Part shown: positions 1 through 8,489 of the stretch, piece by piece
Position numbering within the stretch: position 1 is the stretch's first letter
How the letters are laid out: each line of letters begins with the position of its first letter
Assembly (NCBI GenBank): GCA_963741995.1
Contig: CAVUKI010000001.1
Coordinates: 1,160,360 to 1,224,359 of the forward strand
Length of the DNA: 64,000 nt
Reading direction: 5' to 3'
Source: Bog-473 sp963741995
Lineage (GTDB): Bacteria; Actinomycetota; Acidimicrobiia; Acidimicrobiales; RAAP-2
Translations under genes and position numbers: made by a program
Notes under the pieces: generated by a model
Database searches by the model: none
Seen by the model: only the letters and a program-made list of their open reading frames with translations
Told to the model about the DNA's origin: nothing

Positions 1-703
1 GCGTGTCGAAGTCGGCTGCCGGTCCTTGCGCCACCAGCCGACCGAGGTAGAGCACGGAAATCTGGTCGGCCACGGCAAAGACGTCGACAAGGTTGTGTGA
101 GACCACCATCACCGCCGTACCCTGGCTCGACAGCCGCCTGATGAGCTCGAGCACCTGGCCGGTCTGGGCCACGCCGAGAGCGGCGGTGGGCTCGTCCATG
201 ATCACCAGCTTGGCGGCCGAAAGGACCGCCTTGGCCACGGCGACGGATTGGCGTTGCCCGCCGGACAGCGACGCCACCGGTTGGCGGATGGAGCGCACCG
301 TCGTGACGTGGAGGTCGGCCAGCACCTGGCGCGCCTCGATTTCCATGGCGGTTTCGTCAAGGAGCCGGTGCCGCAGCTTCTCGTGCCCGAGGAACAGGTT
401 CTGGACGATGTCCAGGTTGTCGCACAGCGCCAGGTCCTGGTAGATCGTGGTGATCCCGAGCGCCTCGGCGTCGTTCGGGCTGTGGATGTTGGCCGGCGCA
501 CCCTCCCAGAGGATCTGGCCTTCCGTCGGCGGCCAGAGACCGGAGATGGTCTTGATCGTCACCGACTTGCCGGCACCGTTGTCGCCGACCAGCGCAGTGA
601 TCTTGCCGGCCGGAACCGAAAGGTCGACCTTGTTGAGGGCCTGGACTGCCCCGAACACCTTGCTCACTCCCCGGAGCTCGAGCAGCGGTGCACCCTCGGT
701 CAT
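1..703 (-). CDS. Sugar ABC transporter ATP-binding protein (partial, C-terminus off window)
   Basis: Single-domain ATPase that would energise a ribose/xylose-type sugar importer at the inner face of the membrane. The ATG at 701-703 opens a frame that runs off the left edge. Walker A GDNGAGKS lies at residues 40-47; it is followed by signature LSGGQRQ, Walker B LVIMDEPTAA and the H-loop VSHN. The D in GDNGAGKS, where most ABC proteins have P/E, fits the RbsA/XylG/FrcA carbohydrate class. It follows the binding-protein gene in the same direction after a 143-bp gap holding a long hairpin. The permease is not in the window and is probably further left. Family is confident; the sugar is not determined. 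Confidence 0.93.
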   Translation of the reverse strand, partial: MTEGAPLLELRGVSKVFGAVQALNKVDLSVPAGKITALVGDNGAGKSVTIKTISGLWPPTEGQILWEGAPANIHSPNDAEALGITTIYQDLALCDNLDIVQNLFLGHEKLRHRLLDETAMEIEARQVLADLHVTTVRSIRQPVASLSGGQRQSVAVAKAVLSAAKLVIMDEPTAALGVAQTGQVLELIRRLSSQGTAVMVVSHNLVDVFAVADQISVLYLGRLVAQGPAADFDT

Positions 704-749
704 TTTTAGGCCCCCATCGCGGCGACGGCACGAGTCTGATTCTTCCAGT

Positions 750-788
750 GGCCGACCCCCGCCCCGAGACCGGGACCGGGGGTCGGCC
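750..788 (-). terminator. Long GC-rich hairpin between binding-protein and ATPase genes
   Basis: A perfect 11-bp inverted repeat (GGCCGACCCCC at 750-760 and its complement at 778-788) encloses a 17-nt loop. It lies just after the binding-protein stop and before the ATPase start. No T-tract follows, so it is more likely an mRNA-stabilising or partially terminating hairpin, as often seen after binding-protein genes that are made in excess over the rest of the transporter. Confidence 0.6.
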
Positions 789-846
789 AGGAAGTTACCT
801 CTTGTGGAAGGACATTACCCAGACCGGCGGGCCGGCCTGCCCCCGG

Positions 847-2043
847 TTACCCGGAGATGCCCGCCGCCTTGCAGTCGGCCGCGTACGAGCCGGCGCAGAG
901 CTGCGATGCCGGCACGAAGTTGTCCTTGATCACTGTGGAGTTCATGTTCTTCGTGGTCACCCATGTCGGGGTCAACAGCACGGAGGGCACGCTGACGTTC
1001 GACGTGGTGTCCTCTGTCTTGCCGTTGGCCAGCGAGGCTGGCGGCTTCTGCCCGGCCCGCAGGTACAGAGCCAACGCCACTGCAGACTGCGCCTCCAGGT
1101 AGATCGGCTTGTAGACCGTGCCGCACTGGTAGCCGGAAAGCACGTTGTCGAGGCCGGTCAGCGTGGCGTCCTGTCCCGTGGTCGGGAAGGTCTTGGGCTT
1201 CACGTGGAGCGACTGCAGGTACGTGATGATCGGCGCGCCCGTCTCGTCGTTCGGAATGAGTGCCGAATTGACGTTGTGGTGGGCTGTGAAGACGGCCTGG
1301 AACTCGGTCTCCGCTGTCGGCGGGTCCCACGTTCCTGCGGTGTGCGCCACAACGGTCCACTTGCCCGACTTGAAGTACGGATTGATGACGCCGTCGTAGC
1401 CCTGCGCGAACAGGGTGGCGTTGTTGTCCGTCACCGCGCCGTGCATGACGACCACCTGAGGCTTCGAGATGTGCCAGGCGGCCACGCAGCTGACCAGGCC
1501 TTCGCCCATGACTTGGCCCACCTTCACATTGTTGAAGCTGACGTAGTAGGCGCGGCTGCCACCGAGCGTGAGCCGGTCGTAGTCGATCACCTTGACGCCA
1601 CGCGACTTGGCGTAACTCTCAATCTGCGTCCCCACCCCGGAGTCCAGCGGGTCGACGAGGAGCACCGTGGCACCGTTGGAGATGTCGGTCTGCGCATCAG
1701 TCAGCTGCGTGGTGTCGCTCCCCAGGGCGTTCTGCACCACGTAGTCCGACGAGCTCAGGCCGGCCGTCTGGAGCGCTTTGGTGATGTCCGGCTGGTCGAA
1801 CTCGACGTAGCGCGTCGAGCTGACCGTGTCGGGCAGGATTGCTGCCACCTTCCCCTTTCCGGCCGCGGCCAGAGACTTGAACTGCTTCATGAAGCTGAAG
1901 TTGTTGGTGAACGAAGTGGTCGAGACGTTGGAAGGCCCGCTCGCGCGAACTGAGGCCGAAGCCCCTCCACCTCCAACGCCGACCAGCGTCGCCGACAACG
2001 CGAGGGAGAGCCCCCCGAGCATGCCTGCTCTGCTGAAACGCAC
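847..2043 (-). CDS. Secreted sugar-binding protein of ABC importer
   Basis: Extracytoplasmic substrate-binding protein of the periplasmic-binding-protein-like sugar family (ChvE/XylF/RbsB type), 398 residues. It starts with GTG at 2043, preceded by a clear AAAGGAG ribosome site. The N-terminus is a Sec signal peptide (basic MRFSRAG, hydrophobic core, probable cleavage after ASA near residue 31) without a lipobox cysteine, so it is probably not a lipoprotein. The body has alternating beta/alpha segments such as VAAILPDTV, ATVLLVDPLD and VKVIDYDRL, typical of fold type I. It sits between a ROK kinase (upstream) and the transporter ATPase (downstream), so the three form a sugar uptake and phosphorylation unit. 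Ligand unknown; xylose-like is plausible. Confidence 0.9.
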   Translation of the reverse strand: MRFSRAGMLGGLSLALSATLVGVGGGGASASVRASGPSNVSTTSFTNNFSFMKQFKSLAAAGKGKVAAILPDTVSSTRYVEFDQPDITKALQTAGLSSSDYVVQNALGSDTTQLTDAQTDISNGATVLLVDPLDSGVGTQIESYAKSRGVKVIDYDRLTLGGSRAYYVSFNNVKVGQVMGEGLVSCVAAWHISKPQVVVMHGAVTDNNATLFAQGYDGVINPYFKSGKWTVVAHTAGTWDPPTAETEFQAVFTAHHNVNSALIPNDETGAPIITYLQSLHVKPKTFPTTGQDATLTGLDNVLSGYQCGTVYKPIYLEAQSAVALALYLRAGQKPPASLANGKTEDTTSNVSVPSVLLTPTWVTTKNMNSTVIKDNFVPASQLCAGSYAADCKAAGISG

Positions 2044-2117
2044 ATTGTCTCCTTTGGTCCGGGACCGCCCCCTTTGAGCGAGCCCCCTGCTTCCTGTGTT
2101 CTACCGCGTGCAATGGG

Positions 2118-2163
2118 TTGTATTTCAGTTTTGTTTCAAGTTCAAGAACGATACCGAGGTATC
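2118..2163 (-). promoter_or_regulatory. Candidate promoter with 14-bp palindrome upstream of sugar-binding gene
   Basis: On the minus strand a TTGAAC box (2140-2145) and a TACAAC box (2118-2123) are 16 bp apart, a reasonable -35/-10 pair reading into the binding-protein gene. Directly upstream is the perfect palindrome GATACCGAGGTATC (2150-2163), a likely operator for a sugar-responsive repressor or activator. This would give the binding protein its own promoter inside the ROK-binding protein-ATPase unit. Inferred from sequence only. Confidence 0.4.
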
Positions 2164-2210
2164 CGGGCTCACGCTGGGCAAACGCTGTGAACCGCCGTTG
2201 CAGACAGAAG

Positions 2211-3107
2211 TCAGACCGGCTTCGTCGCCTCGGCCCAGGCGGCGGCTCCGGACAGCCCGGCGTCGTCACCGAGCGTGGAGCGGACGATGGTCAGGTCGTC
2301 GGGATGATGGCCGGGCCGATCCAGCACCATCTGGCGGAGTGGGTCGAAGAACTCGTCCTGTCTCCCCAGTCCGCCGCCGATGACCACGGTGCTCGGGTAG
2401 AAGGACATGACGAGGTTCGACACACCGGCCGCGCAGGCGGCGATGGCTTGCTGCCAGATGGCCAACGCCCGCGGCTCGCCCGCCGCCGCACCCGCCTGGA
2501 CCTCGCGGGCGCCCTGGCTTTCGAGTCCTACCTCGCGGGCGGCTCGGGCCACACCACTGCCTGAGCCGAGTTCCTCGAGCGTGCACGGTGCCCCGTCGCG
2601 CCAGGCGCCCCAGTCGATGACGGAGTGGCCGACTTCAGCCAGCGATCGCGTGCCCCGCATCAGCCGCCCACCGTGGACGACCCCCGCACCGATGCCGGTC
2701 GAGATCGTGAGGTAGGCGATCGAGGAACTCGTGGCGCCGGCACCGAACCACGCTTCGCCGACCGCGGCCAGATCAGCGTCGTTGGCGATGCTGACGGGCA
2801 GACCGAGATGATCCGCCAAGCCGTCGGTGGACAGCTGATCCGGCCACTGCCTCGGGAGGTGGGGCGCCCAGAGAAGCCGGCCCGCCTCGTAGTCAACGAC
2901 GCCGGGGAGCCCCACGACGGCGTGCGTGGCCGCCCCGTGGCTGCGCTCTGCGGCCACGGCGGCGATGAGGTCGGTGAACGACGCCGGCACATCAGCCTCT
3001 GCCGGGGTGGGGACCGACCGGCGCAGCAGGACCCGACCCTCCGAGTCCACGAGCGCGGCGCGCATCTGCGTCCCGCCGACGTCAGCGGCCAAGACAGGTC
3101 GCGTCAC
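2211..3107 (-). CDS. ROK-family sugar kinase
   Basis: Predicted ATP-dependent hexose kinase of the ROK family, 298 residues, the usual length. The GTG start at 3107 was chosen because the domain begins at once (VTRPVLAADVGGTQ) and the longer open frame upstream lacks family similarity. The phosphate-binding DVGGT motif is at residues 9-13; the sugar-binding EVGH is present, with a second glycine-rich site near VIGGGLG. The zinc-binding CxCGxxGC motif after EVGH is not intact: the equivalent stretch reads GAPCTLEEL with one cysteine. It is the first gene of the sugar-uptake unit, so it probably phosphorylates the imported sugar; the actual hexose is not known. Confidence 0.88.
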   Translation of the reverse strand: MTRPVLAADVGGTQMRAALVDSEGRVLLRRSVPTPAEADVPASFTDLIAAVAAERSHGAATHAVVGLPGVVDYEAGRLLWAPHLPRQWPDQLSTDGLADHLGLPVSIANDADLAAVGEAWFGAGATSSSIAYLTISTGIGAGVVHGGRLMRGTRSLAEVGHSVIDWGAWRDGAPCTLEELGSGSGVARAAREVGLESQGAREVQAGAAAGEPRALAIWQQAIAACAAGVSNLVMSFYPSTVVIGGGLGRQDEFFDPLRQMVLDRPGHHPDDLTIVRSTLGDDAGLSGAAAWAEATKPV

Positions 3108-3175
3108 TCCCGGACCCTCACACCGGCTATTTTCACCCTGCTGAAGTCCGCCGTCGGCCCGTGCGTGCGCGGTCG

Positions 3176-3457
3176 CTATGCCGATGCCTCTCCGGGCCCG
3201 TATCCCGCCTTGCGGAGGAGACGGCGAAGATTCGTCAGCTGTTCGGCATCGATGTCCTTGTGACGCAGCGGATCGAACGTCTCGCTTCGATTGCCGAGAG
3301 TGGCCAGCACGTGCCCCTTGTGGGTCTCCTGCACCGTTGCCACCGCGTTGAGCAGTGACAGGATCGAATGCCACTCGATGTTGTGGCTCAGGGGATGGTT
3401 GAAGATCTGCGCCAACGTGTCCCGCTGATGGCTGTTCAAGTGCTCGGGCTCTCCCAC
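3176..3457 (-). CDS. Small HicA-like (dsRBD-fold) protein, copy 1
   Basis: A 93-residue protein starting at GTG 3457, with GAGGAG 6 nt upstream. It has the pattern 'HxxTLxxIFxHPxSHNIEWHxxxxLL', then a short beta-rich stretch and 'DIDxxQxxxLRRxLxxAGY', which resembles the HicA/YcfA mRNA-interferase fold as widely found in proteobacteria and actinobacteria. A paralogue with the same landmarks lies at 23405-23716. No HicB-like antitoxin is next to it; the neighbour is a divergent phosphoribosyltransferase. It may be a nucleic-acid-binding protein rather than a toxin. The gene is real with good confidence; the function is inferred from fold resemblance only. Confidence 0.7.
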   Translation of the reverse strand: MGEPEHLNSHQRDTLAQIFNHPLSHNIEWHSILSLLNAVATVQETHKGHVLATLGNRSETFDPLRHKDIDAEQLTNLRRLLRKAGYGPGEASA

Positions 3458-3589
3458 GTGACTCCTCTCGTCCTTCGCCGTCGGGCGAAGGGCCCGCGGC
3501 GCCCATCCTGGCACTTGTCGTTCCTCGCACAGGCCCAAGCTGGCTCCATGGTGGTGAAACTGCGGCGAAGAAGGGAGACTCGGGCAGTT

Positions 3590-4240
3590 ATGTCGATGTT
3601 CCGCAACCGAGTGGACGCCGGTCGCCGCCTGGCTGATCTGCTCCTGGCTTCTGCCGGTATCGGAGGGGGTGAGGTCGTCGTGCTCGGGCTGCCGCGGGGC
3701 GGGGTCCCCATCGCCGCCGAGATAGCGCAGGCTCTGGGCGCACCGCTCGACCTCATCGTCGTCCGGAAGCTCGGCCTTCCCTCCCAGCCCGAGCTGGCGA
3801 TGGGGGCCATCGGCGAGGACGGGGTGCACGTGGAGAACGAGGATGTCATGGCGTCGGCCGCGCTGTGCGCCTTCGACATCGAAGCGATGGTGCGGCGGGA
3901 ACGGGTGGAGCTCACACGGCGGGCCAAGCGCTATCGGGATAGCCGCCCCCGCCTCGACCTGCGGGGTCGCTGCGCCGTGATCGTAGACGACGGCATCGCG
4001 ACCGGTTCGACGGCCCGGGCCGCCTGTCGCGTCGCCCGCGCGCACGGCGCCTCGCGCATCGTGCTCGCCGTTCCGGTCGCGCCCAAGGCGGCTGTCTCGG
4101 CACTGCACGACGTGTATGACCAGATGCTCTGTGTGGCCAACCCGGAGCCGTTCTACGCCGTCGGCGAATGGTACGACGACTTCTCCCCGACATCCGACTT
4201 CGAGGTGGTGGAATTGCTCCGGGACAGCGCTCAGCCGTAG
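3590..4240 (+). CDS. Phosphoribosyltransferase family protein
   Basis: A 216-residue type I phosphoribosyltransferase. The PRPP-binding loop VIVDDGIATGST is near residues 130-141, and the family's first motif GLPRGGVPIAAEIA is near residue 30. Such stand-alone PRTases are common in actinobacteria and often sit with stress genes; the base substrate is not known. The ATG at 3590 (MSMFRNRVDAG) is chosen over upstream in-frame codons because family similarity begins here and AAGGGAG precedes it by about 12 nt. It is divergent from the HicA-like gene and its last 10 bases overlap the convergent IPT/TIG gene. Confidence 0.87.
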   Translation: MSMFRNRVDAGRRLADLLLASAGIGGGEVVVLGLPRGGVPIAAEIAQALGAPLDLIVVRKLGLPSQPELAMGAIGEDGVHVENEDVMASAALCAFDIEAMVRRERVELTRRAKRYRDSRPRLDLRGRCAVIVDDGIATGSTARAACRVARAHGASRIVLAVPVAPKAAVSALHDVYDQMLCVANPEPFYAVGEWYDDFSPTSDFEVVELLRDSAQP

Positions 4241-4983
4241 GTGAAGGTCACTGCATTCGAGGCCCCTCCCGCCGTGGTGATCACCACTTGGGCCGAGGAT
4301 GCGGTCGATGACGGCACGGTGACGGTGCAGGAGTTCTGGGCAGGGCAGCTCGTCGGTGCCACCTGTCCGTTGAAGGTCGCCACGATCTGACCGCTGGTGC
4401 TCAAGAAGTTGGCGCCGGCAACCGCGATGCTCTGTCCAGCAGAGCCGGTCGAAGGGCTCAACGAGGAGATGACCGGCGGGCCGGCGGGAGCGACCGCCAC
4501 GGTGGTCGAGGTGGAGGTTGTGGTGGAGGTCGTGTTCGAGGACGGTGTCGCGCTGGGGCGAGTTGCCTCGCTCGCCCCGCCGCGGCGCGGGTTCGTGGAC
4601 GGCGGGCGGGACGGCAAGGTGGTCGTGCGGACCGAGCGCGCCGCGGTCGACGACGAAGGCGCCGGGCCGGCGACCAAAGAGACGAGCAACGCGACAGCCG
4701 CCGCTGCCACAAGTGCAGCGACCACGGCAACGGAGCGGATCAGCCAGCGCTGAGTCCCCAGCGAAGAGGGGCGTTGGCTCCAGGGCGGAGTTTCAGCCGT
4801 AGGCCGGGTTTCGACGGAGGACGCCGGCCGCGGATCGACCGGCCGCTCTGGGCCTCGCCCGGCGGGAGGCTGGGGAGGCGCGCCCGCCGACTCGCGGGCG
4901 CGCCGCACAGCACTCTCCATCGCCCCCAGGGCGCGCTGACCGGGGGTTCCCGGGGGCGGCTCGGCCGCGTGCTCGTCTGCCAT
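4231..4983 (-). CDS. Single-pass membrane protein with C-terminal IPT/TIG domain
   Basis: A 250-residue protein from ATG 4983, preceded by AGGAGAGG. The order is: an acidic, proline-rich cytoplasmic N-terminus (about 1-90), one transmembrane helix (SVAVVAALVAAAAVALLVSL), a Ser/Thr/Pro-rich linker with TTSTTTSTSTT, and a C-terminal immunoglobulin-like IPT/TIG domain (PVISSLSPSTGSAGQ to the end). The layout suggests a type II membrane protein displaying an Ig-like domain outside the cell on a glycosylatable stalk, perhaps binding wall polymer or protein. It overlaps the convergent phosphoribosyltransferase stop by 10 bp. Partner unknown. Confidence 0.8.
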   Translation of the reverse strand: MADEHAAEPPPGTPGQRALGAMESAVRRARESAGAPPQPPAGRGPERPVDPRPASSVETRPTAETPPWSQRPSSLGTQRWLIRSVAVVAALVAAAAVALLVSLVAGPAPSSSTAARSVRTTTLPSRPPSTNPRRGGASEATRPSATPSSNTTSTTTSTSTTVAVAPAGPPVISSLSPSTGSAGQSIAVAGANFLSTSGQIVATFNGQVAPTSCPAQNSCTVTVPSSTASSAQVVITTAGGASNAVTFTYG

Positions 4984-5067
4984 CGGATCCTCTCCTGCGT
5001 ACTTGTTCCCCGAATGACAACTTCCATTCACGGCCTAACATTCCGGCTGTTGAGCAGGGAGGCAGTC

Positions 5068-6405
5068 ATGCGATCGGACCTACTTTCCAGGCCGCGCCCA
5101 TTGCGGCCCCAGCAGCAGCCCAGATCAGCCGAGCACGGTCACGGTGACGGGGTGGCGGCAGTTGTCGCCCCCCTTCTCGATCATTTCTTCAGCGGCCCGC
5201 CGCCGGTGCGCTTCGAGTTCTGGGATGGCTCGGCACTCGGAGAGACGCAGGGAGACACGGTGCAAGTGCGCTCGCCCGACTCGGTGCGCCGGCTCCTCTG
5301 GTCGCCCGGCGAGCTCGGCCTGGCCCGCGCCTTCGTGATGGGAGACATCGCCTTCGAAGGCGACATCTTCGAGCTGCTTGCGACACTGCACGCGGCATCG
5401 CCCGAGCCCATTCACGTGGGCTCACGGCTACCCTGGCAGGCGATGCAGGCGGCCCGCCGTCTCGGGGTCATCGGCCTGCCGCTCCCGCCCCCACCCGAGG
5501 AAGCGGCACCGCGGGGCCGGCTGCATTCGCGGACGCGCGATGCGCAAGCGGTGCAGCACCATTACGACGTCAGCAACGACTTCTACGCCATGGTCCTCGG
5601 GCCCGCCATGACGTACTCCTGCGCACGATTCACCCCGGGGATCGAGACGCTGGAGGCCGCGCAGGAGTCGAAACACGACCTCGTCTGTCGCAAGCTCGGG
5701 TTGGCTGAGCGATCGGGGCAACGGATCCTCGATGTCGGATGCGGCTGGGGCGGCTTCGCCTTCCATGCGGCCCGGCACTACGGCGCCCGTGTCGTCGGGG
5801 TCACGCTCAGCCCGGCGCAGGCCCGTTGGGCGCGCGACCGGGTCGTTGCCGCCGGATTGGAAAAGCAGATCGAGATCCGGCTGCAGGACTACCGGGACGT
5901 GCGCGACGGGACATTCGACGGCATCGCATCGGTCGGCATGTTCGAGCACGTCGGTTCGTCGAAGAGCGCGGAGTACTTCGCCACCATGCGCCGGCTGCTC
6001 AGGCCCGAGGGCCGGCTGCTCAACCATGCCATCTCGAGCGTGGGCGGATCGCGTATCGGCCCGGGCACATTCATCGGCCGGTACGTGTTCCCCGACGGTG
6101 AACTCATCGACGTGGGACAGGTGGTCCTGTCGCTGGAGGAGGCGGGGTTCGAGGTGCGCGACGTCGAATCCCTCCGAGAGCACTATGCCAAGACCCTCCG
6201 GGCCTGGGTCGCCAACCTCCTGCAGCACTGGGATGCAGCCGTGGCCGAGGTCGGGGTGCGGCGGGCCCGTGTCTGGCTCCTCTACATGGCGGCATCGGCC
6301 AATGGCTTCGAAGACGGCGGGATCTCCATCCATCAGGTGCTCGGGGTCGTCCCCGGGCCGGAGGGCCGGAGCGGTATGCCCCCGACGCGCAGCGCCTGGG
6401 ACTAG
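5068..6405 (+). CDS. Cyclopropane-fatty-acyl-phospholipid synthase family methyltransferase
   Basis: SAM-dependent enzyme of the CFA/mycolic acid cyclopropane synthase family that adds a methylene or methyl group to double bonds of membrane phospholipid acyl chains. It has 445 residues, the normal length for the bacterial CFA type. ATG 5068 follows AGGGAGG by 5 nt. Visible motifs are QHHYDVSNDFY, which begins the catalytic domain, the SAM-binding ILDVGCGWGGFA, and SVGMFEHVG. An N-terminal domain of about 160 residues precedes the methyltransferase, as in CfaS. Divergent from the IPT/TIG gene. Product modification (cyclopropane or 10-methyl branch) cannot be told from sequence. Confidence 0.92.
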   Translation: MRSDLLSRPRPLRPQQQPRSAEHGHGDGVAAVVAPLLDHFFSGPPPVRFEFWDGSALGETQGDTVQVRSPDSVRRLLWSPGELGLARAFVMGDIAFEGDIFELLATLHAASPEPIHVGSRLPWQAMQAARRLGVIGLPLPPPPEEAAPRGRLHSRTRDAQAVQHHYDVSNDFYAMVLGPAMTYSCARFTPGIETLEAAQESKHDLVCRKLGLAERSGQRILDVGCGWGGFAFHAARHYGARVVGVTLSPAQARWARDRVVAAGLEKQIEIRLQDYRDVRDGTFDGIASVGMFEHVGSSKSAEYFATMRRLLRPEGRLLNHAISSVGGSRIGPGTFIGRYVFPDGELIDVGQVVLSLEEAGFEVRDVESLREHYAKTLRAWVANLLQHWDAAVAEVGVRRARVWLLYMAASANGFEDGGISIHQVLGVVPGPEGRSGMPPTRSAWD

Positions 6406-6453
6406 ACCGACCCTGTGGGTGTCCTGGCATCCGCCGCCATTACTCTGAACACC

Positions 6454-7533
6454 GTGTCGCGGGGCCTCCAGATCGTTGTCTGCGATGGCGACGAGACAGG
6501 GCAGGAGTTGCTCGACGAGGCGCTGCGAGTGTTGGACCCAGGGGTCCTCGGATTCGAACTTGCGTTACTCCGGTTCGACCTGTCCCTCGAGAACCGGCGA
6601 GCGACGGCAAACGACGTCGTCCGCCAGGCCGCCACCGCCATGCGCGAAACGGGCTTGGGGCTCAAGGCGGCAACCATCACCCCTGAGACGACCGGTGACG
6701 TCGGCAGTCCGAATCGCATCCTCCGTGAGGGCGTGGGCGGCTCGGTCATCGTGCGGACGGGTCGGCGCATCCCCGGCGTGGCCCCGCCGGCCTCCGTCGT
6801 CCACCCGATCGTGATCGTTCGCATGGCCGTCGGCGACGCCTACGGGGCGCAGGAGCATCGGACGGGCGACCCTGGGAGCAAGGGCGAGCAGGCGTGGCGG
6901 ACGGAGCGCATCGACCGCTCGACGTGCCGCTCCGTGGCGGAGTTCTCGTTCCGCACGGCCGCCAACATGGATGCGTGCGTGTACGGAGGTCCCAAATGGA
7001 CCGTCTCCACGGTCTACGAGGGGATGTTGAAGGAGGAGATGGATGCCGCCGCAGCGCGCTACCCCGAGGTGCCCTACCGCCCGACGCTGATCGACGCCGC
7101 CTATGCAGGGTTGATCACCGAATCCAATGCCAGCCCACTGGTGGTCCCGGCCCTCAATCGTGACGGCGACTGTCTCTCGGATCTGGTTTTGGCCTTGTTC
7201 GGATCCATCGCCGGGGCCGAGTCGGTGCTGCTGGCCCTCGATGACGATCTGCGGCCTGTGGTGGCCATGGCGGAGGCACCGCACGGGACAGCACCGTCCC
7301 TCATGGGCAAGAACGTTGCCAACCCGATGGCGATGCTGCTGGCGTGCGCCGCGGTGCTCGACCATGCGGTGCAGGAGGATCCCGTCGTGGCCGAGGCGGC
7401 CGCCGCCATCCGCCAGGCCACGCTGGGCGCGGCGGCGGACGGGATCAGGACCTTCGATCTGGGCGGAGAGGCGTCCACGTCGGACGTGGTCGACGAGGTC
7501 CTGCGCCGCCTACATGCCGGCGCCAGAGGCTGA
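6454..7533 (+). CDS. Isocitrate/isopropylmalate dehydrogenase family protein
   Basis: Predicted NAD(P)-dependent beta-decarboxylating dehydrogenase, about 359 residues. Family landmarks are the opening nucleotide motif IVVCDGDETGQE (usual DGDGIGPE), the region LNRDGDCLSDL (usual FGDILSD), and NVANPMAMLLACA near the C-terminus. Several positions differ from standard isocitrate dehydrogenases, so the substrate is uncertain. Start GTG 6454 is chosen because the domain begins there and a TACTCT box lies 7 nt upstream, as expected for a leaderless transcript; GTG 6415 is an alternative. It follows the CFA gene by about 50 bp and may be expressed separately. Confidence 0.82.
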   Translation: MSRGLQIVVCDGDETGQELLDEALRVLDPGVLGFELALLRFDLSLENRRATANDVVRQAATAMRETGLGLKAATITPETTGDVGSPNRILREGVGGSVIVRTGRRIPGVAPPASVVHPIVIVRMAVGDAYGAQEHRTGDPGSKGEQAWRTERIDRSTCRSVAEFSFRTAANMDACVYGGPKWTVSTVYEGMLKEEMDAAAARYPEVPYRPTLIDAAYAGLITESNASPLVVPALNRDGDCLSDLVLALFGSIAGAESVLLALDDDLRPVVAMAEAPHGTAPSLMGKNVANPMAMLLACAAVLDHAVQEDPVVAEAAAAIRQATLGAAADGIRTFDLGGEASTSDVVDEVLRRLHAGARG

Positions 7534-7589
7534 AGGCCAGAGGCCCGAACCTGGCGAAGGGGCCGGCAGAAAATCCCGCTCGCTGCAGG

Positions 7590-8489
7590 TCAGGGCAAGC
7601 CGAGCGGGGCGAAGAGATCCCCGTTCTTTTCGATGCGTCGCAACACGTCGTCGGTCTCGAAGCGAAGAATCTGGGGGTCCTTCTTCGCAGCGCATCGCTG
7701 CACCTCGGCGGCGCTGACGGGCGTGGACACGGTTGGTGTCGGCATGGCGCGGACCGAGTAGACGGCCACCGTTGTCTTGGCCGAATGGTTCTGACTCCAA
7801 TCGATGAGGACGCGTCCCCGGCGCAACGACTTGCGCATGTTGGAGACCACGAGATCACGGTGATCGGATTCCAGCTTGCGGGCAATCTCATGAGTGCGGT
7901 CCCGCAGGCTGTCCCAGGTCGTTTTCGGCCCGACAGTGGCGTACAGCTGCAGGCCTTTCGACCCGCTTGTCTTGGCGAACGTCTCGATTCCCTGCTGCGC
8001 GAGCGCGTCCGTCACGTAGCCAGCCACCACACAGCATTCGACGATGGACGTCCCCTCGCCAGGGTCGAGATCGAACACCATGTGATCGGGCCGAGCGGGG
8101 AGCTTGCGGTGTCGCCCGACGTGCCAGAGAGGCACGTGGAGTTCGATCGTCCCGAGATTGGCCGCCCAGGCCAGGGAGGGTAAGTCGTTCACCATTGCGT
8201 AGGGAATCACGCCCTGTCCGTCGCTCGCCGAGACATCCACCGAATGCACCCACGGAGGCGCATGGGACGGGATGTGCTTCTCGAAGAACGACTTGCCTTC
8301 GACCCCGTCGGGGAATCGCTTCATGGTCAGCGGACGCTCACGAAGGTGGGGGAGCATCACGGGTGCGACGCGCACGTAGTAGTCGATGAGCTGGCCCTTG
8401 GTGAAGCCGCTGTGGGGGAAGAGCACTTTCTCGAGATTCGAGACAGAGAGCTCGCGGCCTCCAATGGTCGTGCGCGTCGACACGGCCAT
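7590..8489 (-). CDS. LigD-type non-homologous end-joining polymerase/primase
   Basis: A 299-residue stand-alone polymerase domain of the LigD family (archaeo-eukaryotic primase fold) that fills ends with ribo- or deoxyribonucleotides during double-strand break repair. The metal-binding DLDPGEG, the TSGSKGLQLY nucleotide-binding motif and the third acidic residue in LIDWSQN are all present. ATG 8489 shares its A with the TGA stop of the upstream ligase gene (TGATG), so translation is probably coupled. In mycobacteria these activities are fused in one LigD chain; here polymerase and ligase are two proteins. No Ku gene is in the window. Confidence 0.93.
   Translation of the reverse strand: MAVSTRTTIGGRELSVSNLEKVLFPHSGFTKGQLIDYYVRVAPVMLPHLRERPLTMKRFPDGVEGKSFFEKHIPSHAPPWVHSVDVSASDGQGVIPYAMVNDLPSLAWAANLGTIELHVPLWHVGRHRKLPARPDHMVFDLDPGEGTSIVECCVVAGYVTDALAQQGIETFAKTSGSKGLQLYATVGPKTTWDSLRDRTHEIARKLESDHRDLVVSNMRKSLRRGRVLIDWSQNHSAKTTVAVYSVRAMPTPTVSTPVSAAEVQRCAAKKDPQILRFETDDVLRRIEKNGDLFAPLGLP

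Noticed and set aside
688..1953. Long plus-strand open frame of 421 codons
   Set aside because: It is antisense to the sugar-binding protein, has His/Arg/Val-rich random composition and no motif.
3176..3457. HicAB toxin-antitoxin system
   Set aside because: Only a HicA-like fold is seen; no HicB antitoxin adjoins either copy, so the toxin-antitoxin label is not supported.
3107..3530. N-terminal extension of the ROK kinase frame
   Set aside because: The upstream part overlaps the HicA-like gene and shows no family similarity; GTG 3107 gives the normal protein.
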